From: Marinobacter salinisoli
GTDB lineage: Bacteria > Pseudomonadota > Gammaproteobacteria > Pseudomonadales > Oleiphilaceae
Length of the DNA stretch: 64,000 nt
Assembly (NCBI RefSeq): GCF_017301335.1
Contig: NZ_CP071247.1
Coordinates: 1-64,000, forward strand
Direction of reading: 5' to 3'
In this document: one piece after another, positions 36,855 to 45,556 of the stretch
Layout of the letters: each line of letters starts with the position of its first letter
How positions within the stretch are numbered: the stretch's first letter is position 1
Translations under genes and position numbers: made by a program
Notes under the pieces: generated by a model
Database searches by the model: none
The model's input: the letters and a program-made list of their open reading frames with translations, nothing else
Told to the model about the DNA's origin: nothing

Positions 36855-37856
36855 ATGACATCCATGAATGCACACGCAGATCAGCTTGTTTCCGTCACCT
36901 CCCTGGCACCGATATTCAAGGCCAGCGGCGACCCTATGCGGCTGGAAATCCTGCGCGTGCTGCGGCGGGACACCTTTGGCGTACTGGAACTGAGCCAGCT
37001 GTTTGATATGCGTCAGTCGGGCATGAGCCACCACCTCAAGGTGCTGCACAAGGCCGGGTTGCTGGAGCCCCAGCGCGAAGGCAACGCGATTTTTTATCGC
37101 CGCCCACTGCACTTGGACAGCGACAAGCTGACCGACCAGATCATCCGGCAGATCTTTGAAACCGTGGACCAGATCGCTCTGCCAGAAAGCCTGCAGGAAA
37201 GAATTAACGCGATCCGGACTCAACGGGCGGACCAGTCGCAGGCCTTCTTCGCCCGTCACGCGGAACAATTCCGCGAACAACAGGAATTGATTGCCTCGTT
37301 CGAACTGTATGCGGAGCCGGTCGCACAGCTGCTCAGGCAACGTGCCACCAAGCAGAACTGGCAGACCGCCCTGGAGATCGGCCCCGGCGAAGGCGCCTTC
37401 CTGCACGTGCTGTCCGGACTGGCCAGTCACGTCGTAGCGCTGGACAACAGCAAGGACATGCTGGCGAAGGCGACCCGCACCTGCATCGATGAGCGCCTGC
37501 ACAATGTGGATCTCATCGAGGGGGTCACCGACACGCTGCTGGGCCGGGGCGACAACTTTGATCTGGTGGTGGCAAACATGGTGCTGCACCACGTTCCGAG
37601 CCCGGCCGATATCTTTCTGGACGCGGCCGCGCTGATGAACAGCGAAGGTTGCCTGGTGATCAGCGAACTGTGCAGCCACGACCAGGACTGGGCCAAGCAG
37701 AACTGCGGCGACCTGTGGCTGGGCTTCGAGCCTGAGGAATTGACGGCTTGGGCGGCAGACGCCGGCCTCGCCGCTGGCGAACAACTGTTTATCGGCCTGC
37801 GCAACGGCTTCCAGATTCAGGTTCGAGAGTTCTGGAAGGCCTCAACCCTTGCGTAA
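36855..37856 (+). CDS. sahR: ArsR-family regulator fused to a SAM methyltransferase domain (SahR-like)
   Basis: 333 residues. An ArsR winged helix (about 15-85, with VLELSQLFDMRQSGMSHHLK) is joined to a Rossmann methyltransferase domain with the SAM/SAH-binding loop ALEIGPGEG (172-180) and LVVANMVLHHVPSP. It lacks the CxC metal site of arsenic-sensing ArsR. SahR proteins repress S-adenosylhomocysteine recycling genes and respond to SAH; here the next genes are metK, ahcY and metF. Two shared palindromes (36793, 37875) support autoregulation and control of metK-ahcY-metF. The methyltransferase domain may serve as a ligand sensor. Confidence 0.88.
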   Translation: MTSMNAHADQLVSVTSLAPIFKASGDPMRLEILRVLRRDTFGVLELSQLFDMRQSGMSHHLKVLHKAGLLEPQREGNAIFYRRPLHLDSDKLTDQIIRQIFETVDQIALPESLQERINAIRTQRADQSQAFFARHAEQFREQQELIASFELYAEPVAQLLRQRATKQNWQTALEIGPGEGAFLHVLSGLASHVVALDNSKDMLAKATRTCIDERLHNVDLIEGVTDTLLGRGDNFDLVVANMVLHHVPSPADIFLDAAALMNSEGCLVISELCSHDQDWAKQNCGDLWLGFEPEELTAWAADAGLAAGEQLFIGLRNGFQIQVREFWKASTLA

Positions 37857-37874
37857 GCCCATGTACCTGAAGGC

Positions 37875-37894
37875 ATATCAAAAACCTTTGATAC
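37875..37894. promoter_or_regulatory. SahR-type operator upstream of metK
   Basis: ATATCAAAAACCTTTGATAC repeats the arms of the sahR box with one mismatch at the last base, 112 bases before the metK ATG. Just downstream is a tandem pair TACGTACAA (37899-37907 and 37909-37917), ten bases apart, whose role is unknown. Confidence 0.75.
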
Positions 37895-38005
37895 ACCGTA
37901 CGTACAAATACGTACAACCGAACGACACAAACAACAAGGACGCCGGCATCTGTGCCTAAAAACAGACCCGGCACGATCGTGAATCGCTCAACGAGGAGCA
38001 ACACT

Positions 38006-39196
38006 ATGTCTGACTACAGCATCTTCACTTCCGAGTCTGTTTCTGAGGGCCATCCGGACAAACTCGCCGACCAGATTTCTGACGCCGTTCTGGATGCCAT
38101 CCTGACCGATGACCCGCACGCCCGGGTTGCCTGTGAAACCATGGTGAAGACCGGTGTGGCCATCGTTGGCGGCGAGATCACCACCAGTGCCTGGGTGGAT
38201 CTGGAAGACCTGGTACGCGGCGTTATTAAAGACATCGGCTACACATCCTCCAACGTTGGCTATGACGGCGATACCTGTGGTGTGATCAACATCATCGGCA
38301 AGCAGTCTGTCGACATTGCCCAGGGCGTAGACCGCCAGAAGCCGGAAGACCAGGGCGCGGGCGACCAGGGCCTGATGTTCGGCTTCGCCAGCAACGAAAC
38401 CGACGTGCTGATGCCGGCGCCTATCACCTTTGCCCACCGTCTGGTGGAGCGTCAGGCCGAGGCCCGCAAGAGCGGCCTGTTGCCCTGGCTGCGCCCAGAT
38501 GCCAAGAGCCAGGTAACCTGTCGCTACGAGAACGGCAAGGTTGTCGGCATCGACGCCATCGTTCTTTCCACCCAGCACGACGAAGATGTGACCCAGGCGG
38601 ACCTGAAAGAAGCGGTGATGGAGCTGATCGTCAAGAACGTGTTGCCGGCCGAGCTGCTGCACAGCGGCACCCAGTTCCACATCAACCCGACCGGCAAGTT
38701 CGTTATCGGCGGCCCGGTGGGCGACTGTGGCCTGACCGGCCGGAAGATCATCGTCGACACCTACGGCGGCATGGCCCGTCATGGCGGCGGTGCCTTCTCT
38801 GGCAAGGACCCGTCCAAGGTGGACCGTTCCGCAGCCTACGCCGGTCGCTACGTGGCCAAGAACATTGTCGCCGCCGGTCTGGCCGATAAGTGCGAAATCC
38901 AGGTGTCCTACGCGATCGGTGTCGCGCAGCCGACTTCGATTTCCCTGAACACCTTCGGCACCGGCAAGATCAGCGACGACAAGATCATCCAACTGGTGCG
39001 CGAGCACTTTGACCTGCGCCCGTACGCCATCACCAACATGCTCGACCTGCTGCACCCGATGTATCGGGCAACCGCAGCCTACGGGCATTTTGGTCGGAAC
39101 CCGTATGAGATGACCGTTGGCGGCAAGACCTTCACCGCCTTCCCGTGGGAAAAGACCGATCGTGCCGACGCACTGAAGGACGCCGCAGGTATCTAA
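38006..39196 (+). CDS. metK: S-adenosylmethionine synthetase
   Basis: 396 residues. It makes SAM from methionine and ATP. The ATG at 38006 follows CGAGGAGCAACACT and gives the family N-terminus ([20 protein letters not shown]). Other signatures: [30 protein letters not shown] with the conserved loop, and the C-terminal [14 protein letters not shown]. First gene of metK-ahcY-metF. A stem-loop follows the stop. Confidence 0.97.
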   Translation: MSDYSIFTSESVSEGHPDKLADQISDAVLDAILTDDPHARVACETMVKTGVAIVGGEITTSAWVDLEDLVRGVIKDIGYTSSNVGYDGDTCGVINIIGKQSVDIAQGVDRQKPEDQGAGDQGLMFGFASNETDVLMPAPITFAHRLVERQAEARKSGLLPWLRPDAKSQVTCRYENGKVVGIDAIVLSTQHDEDVTQADLKEAVMELIVKNVLPAELLHSGTQFHINPTGKFVIGGPVGDCGLTGRKIIVDTYGGMARHGGGAFSGKDPSKVDRSAAYAGRYVAKNIVAAGLADKCEIQVSYAIGVAQPTSISLNTFGTGKISDDKIIQLVREHFDLRPYAITNMLDLLHPMYRATAAYGHFGRNPYEMTVGGKTFTAFPWEKTDRADALKDAAGI

Positions 39197-39206
39197 ATCA
39201 CGTTTA

Positions 39207-39234
39207 CGGGCGTATCCCTCATGGCATACGCCCG
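39207..39234 (+). terminator. Stem-loop between metK and ahcY
   Basis: CGGGCGTAT and ATACGCCCG form a perfect 9-bp stem with a ten-base loop, 11 bases after the metK stop, followed by ACAACTTTT. A weak T-run suggests partial termination between metK and ahcY. Confidence 0.5.
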
Positions 39235-39303
39235 ACAACTTTTCCATTTAAGGCCCGGCGGGCAACAGCCCCCCAGAGGCCTAGAGCGAACAGGAGAACA
39301 CCC

Positions 39304-40698
39304 ATGAGCACTCCGGCAGAACAACTGAACAGCTTCAGCGACTACAAAGTCCGCGACATTTCCCTGGCCGACTGGGGGCGCAAGGAAATCAACATCGCCG
39401 AAGGCGAAATGCCGGCGCTGATGAAACTGCGCGAAAAGTACAAGGCCGAGCAGCCGTTGAAAGGCGCCAACATCATGGGCTGCATCCACATGACGGTGCA
39501 GACTGCGGTACTGATCGAAACCCTGGTGGAACTGGGCGCCGACGTTCGCTGGTCTTCCTGCAACATCTTCTCCACTCAGGACCACGCGGCTGCGGCCATC
39601 GCGGCTCAGGGCATTCCGGTGTTCGCCTGGAAAGGCGAAACCGAGGAAGAATACGAGTGGTGCCTGGAACGCACGGTGGGCGCCGATGTCAGCGGCTGGG
39701 AGCCAAACATGATCCTGGACGATGGCGGCGACCTGACGGCACTGTTGCACGACACCTACCCGGAAGTGATCGCCAAGTGTCACGGCGTGACGGAAGAGAC
39801 CACCACCGGCGTGCATCGTCTGCAGGAAATGCTGCGCGACGGCACCCTGAAGGTACCGGCCATCAACGTGAACGACGCGGTGACCAAATCCAAGAACGAC
39901 AACAAATACGGTTGTCGTCACAGCCTGAACGATGCCATCAAGCGCGCCACCGACCACCTGCTGGCCGGTAAGAAAGCCCTGGTCATCGGCTACGGCGATG
40001 TGGGTAAAGGCTCTGCCGCTTCCCTGCGCCAGGAAGGCATGATCGTGAAGGTCACCGAGGCCGACCCGATCTGCGCCATGCAAGCGTGCATGGACGGGTT
40101 TGAAGTGGTTTCCCCGTACCTCGACGGCGTGAACAGCGGCACCGAAGCGAGCATCAACACCGACCTGCTGCAGAACACGGACCTGCTGGTGACCACCACC
40201 GGTAACGTCAACGTGTGCGACGCCAATATGCTCAAGGCCCTGAAGACCGGCGCCGTGGTGTGCAACATCGGTCACTTCGACAACGAGATCGACACCGCCT
40301 ACATGCGCAAGAACTGGGAATGGGACGAGGTCAAGCCGCAGGTCCACGTGATCTACCGCGACAAGGCCACCAACGATCACCTGATCCTGCTGTCTGAAGG
40401 CCGTCTGGTGAATCTGGGCAACGCCACCGGCCACCCGTCGCGGATCATGGACGGCTCCTTCGCCAACCAGGTGCTGGCCCAGATGTACCTGTTCGAACGC
40501 AAATTTGCCGACCTGCCGGAAGACGGCAAGGCCAAGGGCGTGTACGTGCAGGTTCTGCCCAAGCAACTCGACGAGGAAGTTGCCCGCGCCATGGTGGAAG
40601 GCTTTGGTGGCGTAATCACCAAGCTGACGCCGGACCAGGCAAAATACATCGGTGTACCGGTTGAAGGCCCGTACAAGCCGGAAAGTTACAAGTACTGA
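39304..40698 (+). CDS. ahcY: Adenosylhomocysteinase
   Basis: 464 residues. It reversibly splits S-adenosylhomocysteine into adenosine and homocysteine with bound NAD. The ATG at 39304 follows AACAGGAGAACACCC. Family segments: [17 protein letters not shown] start, [47 protein letters not shown], the NAD loop [15 protein letters not shown] and the C-terminal [10 protein letters not shown]. The approximately 40-residue insertion typical of many bacterial enzymes is present. Followed 12 bases later by metF. Confidence 0.97.
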   Translation: MSTPAEQLNSFSDYKVRDISLADWGRKEINIAEGEMPALMKLREKYKAEQPLKGANIMGCIHMTVQTAVLIETLVELGADVRWSSCNIFSTQDHAAAAIAAQGIPVFAWKGETEEEYEWCLERTVGADVSGWEPNMILDDGGDLTALLHDTYPEVIAKCHGVTEETTTGVHRLQEMLRDGTLKVPAINVNDAVTKSKNDNKYGCRHSLNDAIKRATDHLLAGKKALVIGYGDVGKGSAASLRQEGMIVKVTEADPICAMQACMDGFEVVSPYLDGVNSGTEASINTDLLQNTDLLVTTTGNVNVCDANMLKALKTGAVVCNIGHFDNEIDTAYMRKNWEWDEVKPQVHVIYRDKATNDHLILLSEGRLVNLGNATGHPSRIMDGSFANQVLAQMYLFERKFADLPEDGKAKGVYVQVLPKQLDEEVARAMVEGFGGVITKLTPDQAKYIGVPVEGPYKPESYKY

Positions 40699-40710
40699 TC
40701 GGACAGACAC

Positions 40711-41580
40711 ATGGATAGCCAACAACAATTCAAGCGCCGCTTTAGCTTCGAGTTTTTCCCGCCCAAAACCGAACAGGGCAAGGAAAAACTGCAAGCTGTG
40801 CGCGACCAGCTGGCCGAGGTGACCCCTGATTTCTTCTCGGTCACCTTTGGCGCCGGCGGTTCGACACGTGACCGTACCATTGACACCGTGCTCAGCTTGC
40901 AGCAGCAGGGCATTTCCACGGCGCCGCACCTGTCCTGCGTCGGGGGCACCCGCGAGGAGATCGGCGAACTGCTGGATCTTTACAAGCAGCACGGCATCAA
41001 CCGCATCGTCGCCCTCCGGGGCGACCTGCCCTCCGGCATGGGAGCATCCGGAGAGCTGCGCTACGCCAACGAACTGGTGGAATTCATTCGTGAACACAGC
41101 GGAGACACCTTCAACCTGGAAGTGGCGGCCTACCCGGAGTTCCATCCCCAGGCCCGCAGTGCGGAAGAGGATCTGCAAAACTTCGCCCGCAAGGTGAAGG
41201 CTGGCGCCAACAGCGCGATCACGCAGTACTTCTTCAACGCGGACAGCTACTTCTATTTCATCGACCGTCTGGAGAAGATGGATGTCACCGTACCGGTGGT
41301 GCCCGGCATCATGCCGATCGTCAACTTCTCCAGTCTGGTTCGGTTCTCCGACATGTGCGGAGCGGAAATCCCGCGCTGGATCCGCAAGCAGCTGGAGGCA
41401 TACGGTGACGATACCGACAGCATCCGCAAGTTCGGCGAAGAGGTCGTCACGGACATGTGTGAAAAGTTGCTGAAAGCCGGCGCTCCCGGCCTGCACTTCT
41501 ACACCCTGAACCAGGCCCAGCCCAGCCTGAACATCTGGAAAAACCTGGGTATCAACGAGAACGAACGGATTTCGTTCTGA
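40711..41580 (+). CDS. metF: 5,10-methylenetetrahydrofolate reductase
   Basis: 289 residues with a TIM-barrel FAD enzyme making 5-methyl-THF for homocysteine methylation. Recognisable segments: RFSFEFFPPKTEQGKEKL, SVTFGAGGSTRDRT, PHLSCVGGTREEI, RIVALRGDLPSG, AVAAYPEFHPQA-like EVAAYPEFHPQARS and ITQYFFNADSYFYF. It closes the operon metK-ahcY-metF, which together cover SAM synthesis, SAH removal and homocysteine remethylation. Confidence 0.96.
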   Translation: MDSQQQFKRRFSFEFFPPKTEQGKEKLQAVRDQLAEVTPDFFSVTFGAGGSTRDRTIDTVLSLQQQGISTAPHLSCVGGTREEIGELLDLYKQHGINRIVALRGDLPSGMGASGELRYANELVEFIREHSGDTFNLEVAAYPEFHPQARSAEEDLQNFARKVKAGANSAITQYFFNADSYFYFIDRLEKMDVTVPVVPGIMPIVNFSSLVRFSDMCGAEIPRWIRKQLEAYGDDTDSIRKFGEEVVTDMCEKLLKAGAPGLHFYTLNQAQPSLNIWKNLGINENERISF

Positions 41581-41587
41581 TCCTCCG

Positions 41588-41618
41588 AGGCATGGTCCGG
41601 ATGGCCCTGGCCATGCCT
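41588..41618 (+). terminator. Possible terminator after metF
   Basis: AGGCATGG/CCATGCCT form a perfect 8-bp stem eight bases after the metF stop, with a 15-base interior. No T-run follows, so termination is uncertain. Confidence 0.4.
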
Positions 41619-41809
41619 ATCTCACTTCAATAGCCAGTCTCTTAGCGGCACAAACACCCGTGCCAACATCTGCACACTCCGCTTTCCTGAACTAAACTCG
41701 CCCCGAGCATTTCTATTCACGCGCCCCCGACATTCGCAGTCAGACGCGGTGGTTGTCGGACAGCCTTACCGGGCAACAGGGGCATAGCGAGAAGCGAGAG
41801 GAGAAAAGC

Positions 41810-42568
41810 ATGAGCACGACTTGGCTTAAAAAGATTGGCGCCACTGTGGCACTGACCCTTGCCGCAGGCGCAGCGAGCGCAGAAACCCTGCGCGTGGTCA
41901 CTGATCCGAGCTTCGTTCCGTTTGAGATGATGGACCAGGAAACCGGTGAAATGGTCGGCTTCGACATGGAGATCATCGCGGAAGTGGCCGAACGTGCCGG
42001 CTTCGATTACGACCTGAACACCATGGACTTCAACGGCATCATTCCGGCACTCCAGACCGGTAACGTCGACATCGCCATTGCCGGTATCACCATTACTGAA
42101 GAGCGCTCGCAGATCGTCGATTTTTCTGACCCATACTACGATTCCGGGCTGCGAATTCTGGTGCGCAACGGCGAGGATGGCGTGAGCACCCTGGAGGATC
42201 TCGAAGGCAAAAAAATCGGCACCAAAATCGGCTCCACCAGTTACGACTACCTGATGGCCAACATCGACGAGGATGACGGAGTAACCCCCTATCCGGGCAG
42301 CTCCGACATGTACATGGCACTGATGTCCCGGGCGGTGGACGCGGTTTTCTATGATGCGCCAAACGTGGGCTACTTTGCGCGCACCAGAGGCGACGGCAAG
42401 GTCACCACCGTCGGCCCGCTCTACGAAGGGCAGCAATACGGCATCGCACTCAAAAAGGGAAGTGAGTGGGTTGATGATGTCAACGAGGCCCTTGCCGCCA
42501 TGAAGGAAGACGGTACCTACAAAGCCATCTATGAGAAATGGTTTGGCGAGATGCCGGAAGACATGTGA
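41810..42568 (+). CDS. Polar amino-acid ABC transporter, periplasmic binding protein
   Basis: 252 residues, solute-binding family 3. The ATG at 41810 follows GAGAGGAGAAAAGC and gives a clear signal peptide (MSTTWLKKIGATVALTLAAG, ending ASA). The mature domain shows LRVVTDPSFVPFEMMDQETG, MVGFDMEIIAEVAERAGFDY, AIAGITITEERSQIVDFSDP and the hinge LEGKKIGTKIGSTSYDYL. Closest in style to glutamine/histidine binders (GlnH/HisJ); the exact ligand is not readable. Operon with permease and ATPase genes downstream. Confidence 0.93.
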   Translation: MSTTWLKKIGATVALTLAAGAASAETLRVVTDPSFVPFEMMDQETGEMVGFDMEIIAEVAERAGFDYDLNTMDFNGIIPALQTGNVDIAIAGITITEERSQIVDFSDPYYDSGLRILVRNGEDGVSTLEDLEGKKIGTKIGSTSYDYLMANIDEDDGVTPYPGSSDMYMALMSRAVDAVFYDAPNVGYFARTRGDGKVTTVGPLYEGQQYGIALKKGSEWVDDVNEALAAMKEDGTYKAIYEKWFGEMPEDM

Positions 42569-42596
42569 GGTAGCCCCCCGGGTCTATTAACCTCTC

Positions 42597-42618
42597 GCCG
42601 GGGCTGCGATGCCCCGGC
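42597..42618 (+). terminator. Stem-loop between binding protein and permease genes
   Basis: GCCGGGGC and GCCCCGGC form a perfect 8-bp stem with loop TGCGAT, 28 bases after the binding-protein stop, with no T-run. It has the same placement and style as the urtA-urtB stem-loop at 5975-6000. Confidence 0.6.
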
Positions 42619-42655
42619 CACATCGCACTGACGCCATCCTTCGGAGATTGCCACC

Positions 42656-43327
42656 GTGGAATTCCAGTTTCAGTTCGACTGGCAAGCCGCCATCGACTCC
42701 ATTCCTTTCCTGCTCAAGGGTATTCCCTATACCCTGCTGATTTCCTTCGCGGGTCTGGTTATTGGTTTTGCGCTGGGCATTATTTTCGGCCTGCTCAGTA
42801 TCAATAAAAAGTGGTTCCTGCGCTGGCCAGCGACCGCTTACATCGAGATCTTCCGGGGCACCCCCATTCTGGTGCAGGTACTGTTTATCTTTTACGGCTT
42901 GCCCGACCTGATCGGTGACCCCATTGAACCTCTGACCGCCGGCATCGCCGCCATTGCCCTCAACTCCGGCGCCTATATTTCCGAGGTGGTACGCGGTGGC
43001 GTGCAATCCATCGACAAGGGCCAGACCGAAGCCGGCCTGTCGCTTGGGCTGTCCCGTACCCAGACCTTCTGGTCCATCGTCTGGCCGCAGGCCTTCCGCC
43101 GCATGATTCCGCCACTGGGCAACCAGGCGATTGTCAGCATCAAGGACACCTCCCTGTTCTCGGTGATTGGCGTTGGCGAACTGGTCCGACAGGGCCAGAT
43201 CTACATCGCCAACACCTTTACGGCCTTCGAGGTGTACTTTGTTGTAGCGATCCTTTACCTCGCGATCACGCTCACCCTCTCCACCATACTGCGCATACTC
43301 GAGCGGCGCGGTGTCGCCTCTGTCTGA
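42656..43327 (+). CDS. Polar amino-acid ABC transporter permease
   Basis: 223 residues with about five transmembrane helices of the HisM/GlnP type. The EAA loop is visible: [20 protein letters not shown] followed by [13 protein letters not shown], which contacts the ATPase. The start is GTG at 42656 after TTCGGAGATTGCCACC. A single permease gene means the pore is probably a homodimer. It is followed by the ATPase gene, whose ATG lies 13 bases past the stop. Confidence 0.93.
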   Translation: MEFQFQFDWQAAIDSIPFLLKGIPYTLLISFAGLVIGFALGIIFGLLSINKKWFLRWPATAYIEIFRGTPILVQVLFIFYGLPDLIGDPIEPLTAGIAAIALNSGAYISEVVRGGVQSIDKGQTEAGLSLGLSRTQTFWSIVWPQAFRRMIPPLGNQAIVSIKDTSLFSVIGVGELVRQGQIYIANTFTAFEVYFVVAILYLAITLTLSTILRILERRGVASV

Positions 43328-43340
43328 TGGGAAGGATGTC

Positions 43341-44087
43341 ATGACTCATATCGTAGAAATGAAGGACATGAACAAATACTTCGGCGAGCTGCATGTCCTG
43401 AAAAACATCGACCTCACCGTGGAGCCCGGTGAAGTGGTGGTTATCATCGGTGCCAGTGGTTCCGGCAAGTCGACCCTGATCCGGTGCGTTAACGGCCTTG
43501 AAGAGTATGAATCCGGCCAGCTGATCGTCGACGGCCATCCGCTCGCCCCGAAAGGCGGCAACCAGAAATCCCTGAACGCGATCCGCAAGGAAGTGGGCAT
43601 GGTGTTCCAGCAGTTCAACCTGTTTCCACACCTGACCGTGCGCAAGAACATCATGCTGGCGCCCCAGAAGGTCAAAGATACGTCGGACACGGTGGCACGG
43701 GCGACCGCTGAACGCCTGCTGGATCGCGTGGGCATCGGCAACCAGGCCGACAAATATCCCTCTCAGTTATCCGGTGGTCAGCAGCAACGGGTGGCCATTG
43801 CCCGAGCACTGGCTATGGAACCCCGGCTGATGCTGTTCGACGAACCCACCTCTGCGCTGGATCCGGAAATGATCGGTGAGGTGCTGGATGTCATGCGTGA
43901 ACTGGCCAAAGAAGGCATGACCATGATGGTGGTCACGCACGAGATGGGCTTCGCCCGGGAAGTAGCCGACCGTGTGATCTACATACACCAGGGCCAGATC
44001 GTGGAACAGGGCAAGCCAGAGGAGGTATTCGATAATCCGCAGAACGAACGCACCCAGGCGTTTCTGTCACGGGTTCTCGCTCACTGA
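43341..44087 (+). CDS. Polar amino-acid ABC transporter ATPase (GlnQ type)
   Basis: 248 residues. The ATG at 43341 has GGAAGGA upstream; a GTG ten codons earlier would overlap the permease. Walker A is GASGSGKST, the Q-loop is [15 protein letters not shown], the signature is [15 protein letters not shown], Walker B is [15 protein letters not shown] and the switch is [12 protein letters not shown]. It energises the importer encoded by the two preceding genes. No terminator is seen after it; the decayed GNAT gene converges here. Confidence 0.95.
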   Translation: MTHIVEMKDMNKYFGELHVLKNIDLTVEPGEVVVIIGASGSGKSTLIRCVNGLEEYESGQLIVDGHPLAPKGGNQKSLNAIRKEVGMVFQQFNLFPHLTVRKNIMLAPQKVKDTSDTVARATAERLLDRVGIGNQADKYPSQLSGGQQQRVAIARALAMEPRLMLFDEPTSALDPEMIGEVLDVMRELAKEGMTMMVVTHEMGFAREVADRVIYIHQGQIVEQGKPEEVFDNPQNERTQAFLSRVLAH

Positions 44088-44131
44088 ATTCGTCCAGGTC
44101 ATGATTGGAACGAGCGGGAGGGCGGCAATTG

Positions 44132-44374
44132 TTATAGGCACCCCGGCGCCCGAATCGAGAGAAAGCCAGCGGGTTCCGAGTCGACTTCGGCAAGGTAGGT
44201 TGTCAGTTCATCAAGCCTGGTCCTCCAGGACCCAATATCAGGCACCTTCGGTGCCCAGGCTTCCCGTTGGGCCAAGGTGTAACTGTCGGCGGCGAGTTCA
44301 TGAACTGCGCGGGTAAACAGGGCCATCAGGACGGGGACATCTGGCTCGATGGTCCTTCGGATGGAGAGAGTCAT
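44132..44374 (-). pseudogene. GNAT acetyltransferase remnant, C-terminus lost
   Basis: An 80-codon frame (MTLSIRRTIEPDVPVLMALF, TRAVHELAADSYTLAQREAW, then DELTTYLAEVDSEPAGFL) matches the first half of a GNAT N-acetyltransferase. It stops before the acetyl-CoA-binding motif A, so no active enzyme can be made. The missing half is not found in the remaining 44 bases before the ABC ATPase stop. Its ATG overlaps the stop of the decayed paiB-like frame (ATGA), so the two were once coupled. Confidence 0.7.
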
Positions 44375-44650
44375 GAACCCGGCACGAGATCGGATATCGT
44401 TCTTTTGCCACCCAAAAGGTCTTCCGCGCTCTCACGCCCTGCCTTAACACCGACACGGTTGTGCTGCGGCTGATTCTGGCCCGCTTTTACCTTTCCAGTG
44501 AGCGATTCCATCGAAATCTCAATGCCAACCATCGCCTTCGCCCTCAATGCCGTCCTCATCAGCGACGATCAGCAGCCCGAAGCCGTATTCTCGAATGAGC
44601 TGTTGCAGAGTTTCGCGCTTATCCTCCCCGAAATGCGTGAGAACATACAT
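44371..44650 (-). pseudogene. PaiB-like FMN-binding negative regulator remnant, internally deleted
   Basis: Minus-strand ATG at 44650 opens MYVLTHFGEDKRETLQQLIR, then EYGFGLLIVADEDGIEG, which resembles the PaiB N-terminus (MYxPxHF). It stops after 43 codons. A second frame (44371-44559) resumes at ISMESLTGKVKAGQNQPQHN and RVGVKAG, the PaiB C-terminal motif (LxGKxKxSQNxPxxNRxGV). About 120 central residues are missing and the frame is shifted, so this is a pseudogene. Gene order paiB-GNAT recalls paiA/paiB pairs. Confidence 0.6.
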
Positions 44651-44699
44651 GCGCCAAAACTCCGATGGGGACAATGGATGAAGCCCGATTAAGTCACAG

Positions 44700-44723
44700 A
44701 AAAAAAGCCCGGTTCCACCGGGC
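44700..44723 (-). terminator. Rho-independent terminator of the mddA-like gene
   Basis: On the minus strand GCCCGGT-GGA...ACCGGGC form a 7-bp stem with a three-base loop followed by seven Ts, 34 bases past the stop of the methyltransferase gene. Confidence 0.85.
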
Positions 44724-44756
44724 CGTTCTATTTCTGAAACCAACATGCATCGCAAC

Positions 44757-45521
44757 TTATAACTTCTTCCGTCCAAACGGCAGGAGCTGAGGCACCCTAT
44801 CCATATAGTCCCGATACTCCTGACCAAACTGGCGCAGCAGATCTCGCTCTTCGTAGCCAATGCCGATGAAAATGTAGATCGACAACAAAGAGGCAATCAG
44901 CATATGGCCCACGGTCATTGAAGGGGTAGCCCACAGCACAATCAGCAAGCCAAGATAGAGCGGGTGACGGGTGTACTTGTAGGCAGCCGGCTCAATAAAG
45001 GGCTGCCCCTGTGGCTCAATGCCCCGGAATTCCTGCCACGCCTGCGCGAGTCCGAACAGCTGCCAATGACTGATCATGAAGGTTGACCACAAGACCAGTC
45101 CCGCCCCCATCAGAAACAGCAGGAAGATCGGATAAACCACGCCTCCCTCAACCTGCCAAACCACGGTGGGCATCGGCTGCCAGGCCAGATACAGCCAAGC
45201 CAGTACCAGGCAGGTAGCCAGCACATACGTACTGCGTTCGGCACTTTCCGGAACCAAGCGGGTAATCAACCGCTTGAATCCCAGTCTGGCCATAATGCTG
45301 TGCTGCAGGGAAAAGACCAGCAAGAGCACAACATTGCTGAGCCCAGCCGGCAGGCCCGGTATCACCAATGCCACGATACCGCTGTCGACGGATTTGAGCC
45401 CCGCCAGGCCCGGCACGAGAATCGCCAGCGCATCACCGGCCATAAACACAATGAAGTAGGTAAAGACGCCCAGAAACAACAGATAGCTCACCAGGCTGTA
45501 GCTGAGTTTGAACAGTTTCAT
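44757..45521 (-). CDS. mddA: Methanethiol S-methyltransferase-like membrane protein (MddA family)
   Basis: 254 residues with about six transmembrane helices. The C-terminal SAM-binding region of isoprenylcysteine-methyltransferase-like proteins is present: YKYTRHPLYLGLLIVLWATP and EERDLLRQFGQEYRDYMDRV. The N-terminal FSLQHSIMAR motif and overall length fit MddA, which methylates methanethiol to dimethyl sulfide. A related NnrU-type role cannot be excluded. It has its own terminator. It follows the alpha/beta hydrolase gene by 35 bases on the same strand. Confidence 0.75.
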   Translation of the reverse strand: MKLFKLSYSLVSYLLFLGVFTYFIVFMAGDALAILVPGLAGLKSVDSGIVALVIPGLPAGLSNVVLLLVFSLQHSIMARLGFKRLITRLVPESAERSTYVLATCLVLAWLYLAWQPMPTVVWQVEGGVVYPIFLLFLMGAGLVLWSTFMISHWQLFGLAQAWQEFRGIEPQGQPFIEPAAYKYTRHPLYLGLLIVLWATPSMTVGHMLIASLLSIYIFIGIGYEERDLLRQFGQEYRDYMDRVPQLLPFGRKKL

Positions 45522-45556
45522 AACGTGTCTCCGATTATCGAGAGGTCAAAGCCTGG

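Noticed and set aside
37895..38005. Possible SAM riboswitch before metK
   Set aside because: No paired helices or SAM-riboswitch core sequence could be found; only direct repeats are visible.
37988..39247. Minus-strand open frame of 419 codons opposite metK
   Set aside because: A shadow frame; metK on the plus strand is unmistakable and fills the region.
39197..39303. Possible SAH riboswitch in the ahcY leader
   Set aside because: The leader has only one simple hairpin and lacks the conserved GAGGAGCG-type core of SAH riboswitches; control by SahR is better supported.
39193..41496. Long minus-strand open frame of 767 codons opposite ahcY and metF
   Set aside because: It is a shadow of two strongly conserved plus-strand genes in GC-rich DNA; its translation has no recognisable domain.
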